From UBA8950 sp034411635 (GTDB lineage: Bacteria > Chloroflexota > Anaerolineae > Anaerolineales > Villigracilaceae): 5,123 bases of DNA. Positions 1-4,871 of this stretch are shown here, piece after piece. Below the pieces are notes generated by a model that was given only the letters and a program-made list of their open reading frames with translations, was not told the DNA's origin and did not search any database. Each line of letters begins with the position of its first letter. Positions within the stretch are counted from its first letter, which is position 1. The position numbers and the translations under genes are program-made. The stretch is taken from contig DAOUML010000106.1 in the NCBI GenBank assembly GCA_034411635.1, positions 1 through 5,123 of the forward strand, in the 5' to 3' direction.

Positions 1-1
1 C

Positions 2-34
2 AGCGGCGGTGGTCAGGGAGGCGGCAAACCCTAA
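2..34 (+). CDS. C-terminal tail of an upstream gene (Gly-rich end), partial
   Basis: Frame 2 from the window edge reads SGGGQGGGKP and stops at TAA 32-34. Only ten residues are visible, so no function can be assigned. The Gly-rich composition resembles a disordered C-terminus. The main support is position: a strong hairpin terminator begins 12 bp after this stop, as expected at the end of a gene. The other forward frames are also open at the edge (frame 1 to about 48, frame 3 to about 124), but neither ends just before the terminator. The choice of frame is inference. Confidence 0.4.
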   Translation, partial: SGGGQGGGKP

Positions 35-46
35 ATCAAACGAAGT

Positions 47-89
47 AAAATTGCTCCCAGTCTTCACTCAGAAGATTGGGAGCAATTTT
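47..89 (+). terminator. Rho-independent-type hairpin terminator, possibly bidirectional
   Basis: The arms AAAATTGCTCCCAGTCTTC (47-65) and GAAGATTGGGAGCAATTTT (71-89) are inverted repeats over 19 positions with one G:T wobble and a 5-nt loop (ACTCA). The 3' arm ends in TTTT and the 5' arm begins with AAAA, so the structure could end transcription from either side. It separates the upstream gene tail from the redox operon that starts at 146. Confidence 0.8.
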
Positions 90-110
90 GTCATCATCCC
101 GAAATTCATG

Positions 111-139
111 CTGACAGTTTTTTAAATTGGGAGTATCAT
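111..139 (+). promoter_or_regulatory. Sigma70-like promoter of the redox operon, possibly leaderless
   Basis: CTGACA (111-116) matches the -35 consensus at 5 of 6 positions and TATCAT (134-139) matches the -10 consensus at 5 of 6, with the optimal 17-bp spacer. It is the only good candidate between the terminator and the first gene. Transcription starting about 7 nt after the -10 box would begin at or next to the ATG at 146, giving a leaderless mRNA. The GGGAG at 129-133 would then lie upstream of the transcript and could not act as a Shine-Dalgarno site. This is a consensus match only. Confidence 0.45.
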
Positions 140-145
140 CGAATT

Positions 146-409
146 ATGTTCCAACGCCTTTTCCATAAAGAACGCAGCCAGCGCATCTCCCGCGCCCAGG
201 GACAGGTCACGCCCGACCCAAGCCGCTGCGTGCAGTGCGGAATTTGTTCCTTCAACTGTCCCGTCGAAATTGACGTGCGCCGCCATGCCTGGCAGGGCGA
301 GCCGGTTGTTCACAGCCGCTGCCTGACCTGCGGCGAGTGCGTGGCGCGCTGTCCGCGCGGGGTGCTGGTCTTTGAGCGCACGAACCTGTTCGCTACGGGG
401 GAAAAATGA
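146..409 (+). CDS. Small ferredoxin-like protein with two [4Fe-4S] clusters
   Basis: This 87-residue soluble protein carries two classic 4Fe-4S motifs: C28-x2-C31-x2-C34-x3-C38-P, followed by EIDVR, and C59-x2-C62-x2-C65-x3-C69-P. The layout is that of a bacterial dicluster ferredoxin domain, here with a basic N-terminal extension (residues 1-26) and a short C-terminal tail. There is no signal peptide or membrane segment, so it should act in the cytoplasm. Its stop overlaps the next start in ATGA (406-409), which implies translational coupling with the flavoprotein and probably a stable complex passing single electrons between FAD and the membrane partner. The start at ATG 146 follows GGGAG by 12 nt, a long spacing, or is leaderless. 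Similar Cys patterns occur in NapG/NapH- and HdrC-like proteins; the exact subfamily is not assigned. Confidence 0.9.
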   Translation: MFQRLFHKERSQRISRAQGQVTPDPSRCVQCGICSFNCPVEIDVRRHAWQGEPVVHSRCLTCGECVARCPRGVLVFERTNLFATGEK

Positions 410-1788
410 CCCGCTACCTGCTCATCGGAACGGGCGTGGCCGCCATCGCTGCCGCAGAAGAAATCCGCGTCCATGACCCAGCCGGGGATTTGACCATCAT
501 CGGCGACGACCCCTTTGGCTACTACTCGCGCCCCGGCCTGGCCTACTACCTGACCGGCGAACTGGACGAAAAACTGCTCTACCCCTACCGCAAAGAAGAC
601 TTTCTCAAACTCAATCTGCGTTTTTATCGCGCCCGTGTCACCCGGATTTCCCCCACCGAAAAGCAGGTCGAACTCGATAACGGCACGCGCCTGCCCTACG
701 ACAAACTGCTCATCGCCACCGGCGCAGGTGCCATGCCGCTCAAAACCCCCGGCGCGGACTTGAAAGGCGTCCACAAACTCGACCACATGACAGACGCGCG
801 CGCCCTGCTCGCCGAAGCCAAACGCGGCCGCACCGCCCTCGTCACCGGCGGCGGCATCACCGCGCTCGAACTGGCCGAAGGGCTGACAGCGCGCGGGATG
901 AAAGTCCATTATGTTTTGCGCTCGGCGCGTTACTGGTCGGGCGTGCTCGACGAACTCGAATCGGGCGTCGTCGAGAGCCTGCTGGCGCAGGAAGGAATCA
1001 TCCTGCACCACAAAAGCGAAATTGTCGAAATTATCGGCAAAAACGGCAAAATCCAGGCGGCGCGCCTCGCCGATGGGCGCACGCTCAAAGCCGATTTGCT
1101 GGCCTACGCCATCGGCATCGCCCCGCGCCTCGAACTGGCGTGCCAATCCGGGCTGGATTGTGAGCGCGGCATCCTCGTCAACGAGTGCTTGCAAACCAGC
1201 CAGCCCGATATTTACGCCGCCGGCGATGTTGCCCAGGTCTTTGACCCGGCCAGCGGCAAACACCTGCTCGACAGCCTGTGGAATCCCGCCCGCGAGCAGG
1301 GCCGCGCCGCCGCCCGCAACATGACCGGCCACGCCGAAGCCTACCGCAAACCGCCCGTCTTCAACGTCACCCGCCTGGCAGGGCTGACCGTCACCATCAT
1401 CGGTGCGGTTGCGCCGCCATCATCCCCCTCACCCCTAACCCCTCTCCCAAAGGGAGATGGGAATCTGCCCCCCTCTCCCCCTGGGAGAGGGGCTGGGGGT
1501 GAGGGCGACCCCGACCTTCTCGGCATCGCCCGTGGCGATAGCGAAACCTGGCGGCAGGTGCCAGATGTCATCGTTGCCCAGGGCGGCTTTGAAGTCAACC
1601 GCCTGCGCCTGATGGTCGGCGAAAAGCACCTGCTCGGCGCAGTTGTCATGGGCGACCAGAAACTCTCACGCCCTCTGCAAAGCCTCGTCTCCCAAGAAAC
1701 CGACGTCACCCCCATCCGCGCCCAACTCCTCGCCCCCAACGCGCCGATTGCCGATATTTTGGCATCTTTTGTGAATGGTAATTGGTAA
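406..1788 (+). CDS. FAD-dependent NAD(P)H oxidoreductase (pyridine nucleotide-disulfide oxidoreductase fold) with an in-frame repeat insertion
   Basis: This 460-residue flavoprotein has the full two-dinucleotide-fold layout: FAD-binding GTGVAA at residues 8-13, the ATG motif (LLIATGAG, 102-109), an NAD(P)-binding GGGITALELAEG at 148-159, and the second FAD contact DIYAAGDVA at 268-276. It probably oxidises NAD(P)H, or reduces NAD(P)+, and exchanges electrons with the dicluster ferredoxin encoded just upstream. The position used by a redox-active Cys in CoA-disulfide reductases is SRPGL (41-45) without Cys, so it resembles the rubredoxin/nitrite-reductase-type FAD proteins rather than a disulfide reductase. 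GGGGG (397-401) is its ribosome binding site. Residues about 341-367 (rich in Pro, Gly and Ser) are encoded by a palindromic mobile repeat, yet the frame stays open and normal family-like sequence resumes at about DLLGIARGDSE (370-380). The last residues, GNW and the stop, come from a heptamer repeat, so the native C-terminus may have been altered. Confidence 0.9.
   Translation: MTRYLLIGTGVAAIAAAEEIRVHDPAGDLTIIGDDPFGYYSRPGLAYYLTGELDEKLLYPYRKEDFLKLNLRFYRARVTRISPTEKQVELDNGTRLPYDKLLIATGAGAMPLKTPGADLKGVHKLDHMTDARALLAEAKRGRTALVTGGGITALELAEGLTARGMKVHYVLRSARYWSGVLDELESGVVESLLAQEGIILHHKSEIVEIIGKNGKIQAARLADGRTLKADLLAYAIGIAPRLELACQSGLDCERGILVNECLQTSQPDIYAAGDVAQVFDPASGKHLLDSLWNPAREQGRAAARNMTGHAEAYRKPPVFNVTRLAGLTVTIIGAVAPPSSPSPLTPLPKGDGNLPPSPPGRGAGGEGDPDLLGIARGDSETWRQVPDVIVAQGGFEVNRLRLMVGEKHLLGAVVMGDQKLSRPLQSLVSQETDVTPIRAQLLAPNAPIADILASFVNGNW
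1426..1505. repeat. MITE-like palindromic element, copy 1, inside the flavoprotein gene
   Basis: This 80-bp element has terminal inverted repeats of about 23 bp: it begins CCCTCACCCCTAACCCCTC and ends in GAGGGGCTGGGGGTGAGGG, with about 21 of 23 positions complementary. Two internal hairpins are visible: TCTCCC-AAA-GGGAGA (1443-1457) and CCCCTCTCCC-CCT-GGGAGAGGGG (1470-1492). It is clearly related to the element at 2424-2501. It encodes no protein of its own and would need a transposase in trans. No convincing target-site duplication is seen (flanks CATCC and CGACC). Eighty bp is not a multiple of three, so the insertion event must have included extra flanking bases to keep the reading frame. 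Confidence 0.85.
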
Positions 1789-1856
1789 ATCGTAATTACC
1801 AACCACCAACCACCAATTACCATTCCCCAATTACCAATTACCAATCCCCAATTACC
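1777..1856. repeat. Heptanucleotide tandem array (AATTACC-type), with two inverted units
   Basis: Nine contiguous 7-bp units run from 1794 to 1856: five AATTACC, two AACCACC, one ATTCCCC and one AATCCCC. They are preceded by two units in reverse orientation, GGTAATT (1777-1783) and GGTAAAT (1784-1790), with a 3-bp spacer. TGGTAATT (1776-1783) can pair with AATTACCA (1794-1801) to form a small hairpin. The pattern resembles the short tandemly repeated heptamers known from cyanobacteria and other bacteria. The array contains the flavoprotein stop codon (1786-1788) and ends 3 bp before the ATG of the membrane gene. Confidence 0.85.
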
Positions 1857-1859
1857 ACC

Positions 1860-2423
1860 ATGCTCCGCTCATCCAAAGAACTCCTCCTTGCCCTTCTCGC
1901 CTGCGCCCTGATTGCCGCCTCTTATGCAATTGTTCTCGCCTTCACCCGCGAAATTCCCGCCGCGGGAGGGCTGTACGGGCACACCATCGGCATTTTCGGC
2001 TTCATCCTGATGCTGATGACCGAAACCCTTTACAGCCTGCGCAAGCGCACCCGCTCCGCCCGTTGGGGACGCATGGCGGGCTGGCTTCAATTTCACATTT
2101 TCACCGGCATTGTCGGGCCCTTCATGGTGCTGTTGCATTCATCCTGGCAATTTAATGGACTGGCGGGCGTCACCCTGCTGCTCACCGGCATCATCGTCAT
2201 CAGCGGATTCATCGGGCGCTACATCTACACCCGCATCCCGCGCACCGCCGACGGCATCGAAGACCCCGGCCTGGTCGGCATCATGCAAGCCTCGGCCCTC
2301 GCCAACGCCCGCCGCCTGATGGCGCTCTGGCACACCGTTCACATCCCCATTGGCATGGCGCTCTTCACCGCCGCCTTCGCCCACATCCTGGGCGCGTTCT
2401 ACTACGCCACCCTCCTTAAATAA
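1860..2423 (+). CDS. Five-helix membrane protein, probable b-type cytochrome
   Basis: This 187-residue hydrophobic protein has about five membrane segments (residues 7-28, 40-58, 76-94, 101-122 and 162-183). Six histidines lie in or next to them: H41, H79, H93, H158, H161 and H175. QFHIFTG...LLH in helix 3 and WHTVHIP...FAH in helix 5 give paired histidines suited to bis-His heme b ligation. A GRYIYTRIPR stretch (119-128) follows helix 4 on a basic, probably cytoplasmic loop. It lies between a soluble Fe-S/FAD pair and an extracytoplasmic multiheme cytochrome, where a transmembrane electron carrier is expected. ATG 1860 is chosen because the protein turns hydrophobic at once. An in-frame TTG at 1782 would add 26 residues translated purely from heptamer repeat (Asn, Pro, Thr, Tyr-rich), which is implausible. 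No Shine-Dalgarno sequence precedes ATG 1860. Heme binding is inferred from the His pattern. Confidence 0.75.
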   Translation: MLRSSKELLLALLACALIAASYAIVLAFTREIPAAGGLYGHTIGIFGFILMLMTETLYSLRKRTRSARWGRMAGWLQFHIFTGIVGPFMVLLHSSWQFNGLAGVTLLLTGIIVISGFIGRYIYTRIPRTADGIEDPGLVGIMQASALANARRLMALWHTVHIPIGMALFTAAFAHILGAFYYATLLK

Positions 2424-2501
2424 CCCTCACCCTGCCCCTCTCCCAAAGGGCGAGGGAAATAATCTTCCCCCTCTCCCTCTGGGAGAGGGCAGGGGTGAGG
2501 G
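2424..2501. repeat. MITE-like palindromic element, copy 2, between the cyt b-like and cytochrome c genes
   Basis: This 78-bp element belongs to the same family as the repeat at 1426-1505. It starts CCCTCACCCTGCCCCTCTCC and ends GGGAGAGGGCAGGGGTGAGG plus one G, so its ends are inverted repeats of about 21 bp. An inner hairpin CCCTCTCCC-TCT-GGGAGAGGG lies near its right end. It starts at the base after the TAA of the membrane gene (2421-2423) and ends 11 bp before the cytochrome ATG. As RNA it could fold into a strong stem and affect the ratio of the two products, or protect mRNA ends. Confidence 0.85.
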
Positions 2502-2506
2502 AAAGG
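2500..2506 (+). promoter_or_regulatory. Ribosome binding site of the multiheme cytochrome, partly repeat-derived
   Basis: GGAAAGG lies 6 nt before ATG 2513, and GTGAGGG (2495-2501), the terminus of the palindromic repeat, runs directly into it. The purine-rich end of the mobile element therefore contributes to the translation signal. This site favours ATG 2513 over the in-frame GTG at 2495, which lies inside the repeat and would add only VRERSA before the hydrophobic anchor. Confidence 0.55.
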
Positions 2507-2512
2507 TCTGCC

Positions 2513-3931
2513 ATGAACAACAACAAACTCGGCTGTCTCTCCCCCCTAGCCGTCTTCAGCGGCTTCGTCACCGTCTTCGTCCTGCTCGTCCTCGAAGTGC
2601 TCAATGGCAACGCCATGTTCAGCCCTGGCGCGCTCCACGCCACCCACGCCGATATCGGCGACGACTGCGGGCAATGCCACGCGCCCTTCTGGGGTTTCGA
2701 GCGCATGACCGAGCGCTGCCTGGTTTGCCATACAGAAATTCAAGGGGAAATGGGAGATTCATCCACCCTGCACGGGACTCTCGTTAAAGGAACTGACTCT
2801 ACCTGCCAATCCTGCCACACGGAACATCACGGCCCCTCAGCCGGTCTGACCGTTATGGATACTTCATCTTTCCCCCACGAGGCAACCGGCTTCGCCCTCA
2901 CCGCGCATCAGACTCGTTCCCCCGGCCTTTCCTTCGCCTGTAGCGATTGCCACACCGAAAGCATCTCCCGTTTCGATGCGCTGATCTGCGCTGAATGTCA
3001 TCGCAGCCTCGACGCCGCCTACACCGAAAGTCACCTCGCCGCCTTCGGCGCGGATTGCCTCGCCTGTCACGACGGCATAGACCGCTACGGCGATTTCAGC
3101 CACAGCCAGACCGCCTTCGATTTAACGGGAGCCCACCTCGGGGTGCAATGTTCCGCGTGCCACGCCGGGGCGCGGACAATTTCCCAGTTGCAATCCACCG
3201 ACCGGGCCTGCGAATCCTGTCATCTTAAAGACGACGCCCACAACCGCGAATTTGGCATCCAGTGTGGCGTCTGCCACTCCCCCGAAGCCTGGAAACCCGC
3301 CAAATTTGACCACAGCCTGAGCAACTTCCCGCTCGAAGGCAGGCATGTGGATGTGGAGTGCGAAACCTGCCACACCCAGGGTTACACCGGCACGCCCAAA
3401 GATTGCTACTCGTGCCATGCGCAGGATGACGCCCACGAAGGGCAATATGGCACGCTGTGCGAAACCTGCCACCACCCTGGAGATTGGAAAGACGCCACCT
3501 TTGACCACGCCCTGAGCAACTTCCCGCTCGATGGCGCGCATGTGACGGTCGAGTGCGCCGAGTGCCACAAGGATAACGTTTACAAGGGCACCCCCGCCGA
3601 GTGCGCGGCCTGCCACGCCGACCCCGACTATCATCGCGGCATGTTCGTAGGGCAAGCCTGTTCAGAATGCCATACCACCGCCGCCTGGCGGCCAGCCCCA
3701 TACAATGGGCCGCATACCTTCCCAATGAATCATGGCGAGAAAAACAATACCTGCGCCGATTGTCACCAGCCCACCCTGGCGCAATGGACTTGCTACACCT
3801 GCCACGACCGCGCCGAAATCGACAACGAACACCGTAAAGAAGGCATTGCCAACTTTAGCGACTGCCTGCGCTGTCACCCCACCGGTCAGGAAGACGAGGC
3901 AAAAGGGAATGATGACGACGATGATGATTAA
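2513..3931 (+). CDS. Octadecaheme (18 CxxCH) cytochrome c, cytochrome c3/c7-like, membrane-anchored or secreted
   Basis: This 472-residue protein has an N-terminal hydrophobic segment (about 10-31) that acts as a signal peptide or uncleaved anchor; GNA (32-34) is a possible cleavage site. After it come 18 CxxCH heme c motifs, with first Cys at 52, 69, 98, 143, 159, 182, 213, 233, 251, 283, 298, 316, 348, 364, 383, 414, 427 and 451. That is about one heme per 24 residues. Another 21 His lie outside these motifs, enough for bis-His ligation of every heme. The middle is built from repeated units of 65-70 residues: CLACH/CGVCH/CETCH/CSECH at 182, 251, 316 and 383, each of the first three followed by a variant of FDHxLSNFPLxGxH (195, 265, 330). 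The protein should be exported, given heme by the Ccm/Ccs machinery, and work as an electron wire outside the membrane. It ends in an acidic tail with six Asp. It is the last gene of the redox operon. Substrate and partner are unknown. Confidence 0.93.
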   Translation: MNNNKLGCLSPLAVFSGFVTVFVLLVLEVLNGNAMFSPGALHATHADIGDDCGQCHAPFWGFERMTERCLVCHTEIQGEMGDSSTLHGTLVKGTDSTCQSCHTEHHGPSAGLTVMDTSSFPHEATGFALTAHQTRSPGLSFACSDCHTESISRFDALICAECHRSLDAAYTESHLAAFGADCLACHDGIDRYGDFSHSQTAFDLTGAHLGVQCSACHAGARTISQLQSTDRACESCHLKDDAHNREFGIQCGVCHSPEAWKPAKFDHSLSNFPLEGRHVDVECETCHTQGYTGTPKDCYSCHAQDDAHEGQYGTLCETCHHPGDWKDATFDHALSNFPLDGAHVTVECAECHKDNVYKGTPAECAACHADPDYHRGMFVGQACSECHTTAAWRPAPYNGPHTFPMNHGEKNNTCADCHQPTLAQWTCYTCHDRAEIDNEHRKEGIANFSDCLRCHPTGQEDEAKGNDDDDDD

Positions 3932-3939
3932 ATCCGCTC

Positions 3940-4860
3940 TCAGACCGATTTTTCATTAATATCAACCATTGAAATTTCATCATCAATCGGTTCAAGGTGG
4001 GTTTGGATAATCGCATCTCCGAGCGCAATTCGCAGGTCGCGCTCAAAATCCTCGGCGATGTGGTGGGCGTCGTGAACCGTCCAGTGGCCGGGAACCAGCA
4101 TGTGAACTGAAACGAAACGCCGCGAGGCCGCCTGGCGGGTGCGCAGGGCATGGAAATCGACCCGTTTTTCACGGTATTGATTCATGACCGAAAGAATGGT
4201 TTGCTGTTCGGCTTCAGGCAGGGCGGCGTCCATCAGCCCGTTCACCGAGCGGCGCAGCAGGTCGATGGCTGTCCAGACGATGTTGGCGGCCACCAGCAGG
4301 GCAACGATGGGGTCAAGCACTGTCCAGCCTGTCAGGGCAACCAAAATCAGGCCGCCAATGACTCCTGCCGATGTCCAAACGTCGGTCATCAGGTGTTTGC
4401 CGTCGGCTTCCAGGGTAATCGATTCGTGTTGTCTGCCCGCTTGAATCAGAATACGGGCCACGATCAGGTTAATCATTGAGGCAACCCCTGAGACCAGCAG
4501 CCCAATCCCCATTTGCTCCAACTGGCGCGGATTGATTAAGTGGTCGATGGCGGCAAAAGCAATTGCTGCCGCCGCGCCGAGAATCAAGATTCCTTCAATG
4601 GCGCTGGCGAAATATTCGGCTTTGCTATGCCCGAAGGTATGTTCATCATCTGGCGGACGAGCGGCAATTGTCAGCATGGCAAGCGCCACAAGCGCGCCAA
4701 CCAGGTTAACCAGTGATTCAACCGCGTCTGATAGCAGACCAACAGAACCGGTTAGCAGGTAGGCAATCGATTTCAGGGCAATGGTCGCCAGGGCTGCGGC
4801 AATTGATAGCCAGGCAAAGCGGGTTAACGAGGCTCGCTGTACACGACTGTTTGGATTCAT
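3940..4860 (-). CDS. Cation diffusion facilitator (CDF) family metal exporter
   Basis: This 306-residue transporter has six membrane helices in residues 13-205 and a cytoplasmic metal-binding C-terminal domain (about 207-292). CDF hallmarks are GSVGLLSDAVESLVN (38-52) in helix 2, DDEHTFGHSKAEYFAS (71-86) in the following loop, and HLMTDVWTS (156-164) in helix 5. By alignment from memory to E. coli FieF/YiiP, the transport-site positions are E48, N52, H156 and D160, so the helix 2 half differs from the usual DxxxD or HxxxD. The C-terminal domain keeps several His (237, 253, 263, 266, 267, 288) of the kind that bind regulatory zinc. The family exchanges cytoplasmic Zn2+, Fe2+, Mn2+ or Co2+ for protons. 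The gene follows a zinc-type ArsR regulator by 11 bp, which argues for Zn or Co efflux. No clear Shine-Dalgarno is present; translation may be coupled to the regulator. Its stop is 8 bp from that of the cytochrome. Confidence 0.93.
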   Translation of the reverse strand: MNPNSRVQRASLTRFAWLSIAAALATIALKSIAYLLTGSVGLLSDAVESLVNLVGALVALAMLTIAARPPDDEHTFGHSKAEYFASAIEGILILGAAAAIAFAAIDHLINPRQLEQMGIGLLVSGVASMINLIVARILIQAGRQHESITLEADGKHLMTDVWTSAGVIGGLILVALTGWTVLDPIVALLVAANIVWTAIDLLRRSVNGLMDAALPEAEQQTILSVMNQYREKRVDFHALRTRQAASRRFVSVHMLVPGHWTVHDAHHIAEDFERDLRIALGDAIIQTHLEPIDDEISMVDINEKSV

Positions 4861-4871
4861 AGTAGACCCAG

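Noticed and set aside
310..1332. Long minus-strand open frame of 340 codons opposite the flavoprotein
   Set aside because: It is the antisense shadow of a clear FAD/NAD(P) oxidoreductase with all motifs in place. The minus-strand product is low-complexity (Ala, Gly, Phe, Val, Gln) with no recognisable domain, as expected opposite a GC-rich gene.
406..1788. Disulfide reductase activity for the flavoprotein
   Set aside because: The fold matches, but no redox-active CxxxxC or single Cys is found near residue 43; the only cysteines are at 246, 252 and 261, outside the usual active-site position.
1341..1844. Minus-strand open frame with a MVIGNWGMVIGG start
   Set aside because: Its beginning is heptamer repeat translated in reverse and its end is the palindromic repeat. 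It lies wholly over repeats and the antisense of the flavoprotein.
1777..1856. Possible CRISPR-like repeat array
   Set aside because: Units are 7 bp and directly adjacent with no spacers; it is a simple tandem array.
1782..1859. TTG start adding 26 residues to the cyt b-like protein
   Set aside because: The added segment is pure heptamer-repeat translation, there is no ribosome binding site before the TTG, and hydrophobic family-like sequence starts right after ATG 1860. Not fully excluded, because ATG 1860 also lacks a Shine-Dalgarno.
2495..2512. GTG start adding six residues to the multiheme cytochrome
   Set aside because: It lies inside the palindromic repeat, while ATG 2513 has a well-spaced GGAAAGG and gives a normal short N-region before the hydrophobic segment.
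3122..3725. Two long minus-strand open frames opposite the cytochrome
   Set aside because: They are antisense to the densest CxxCH repeat region and owe their openness to repeated codons; neither shows a domain or start signal.
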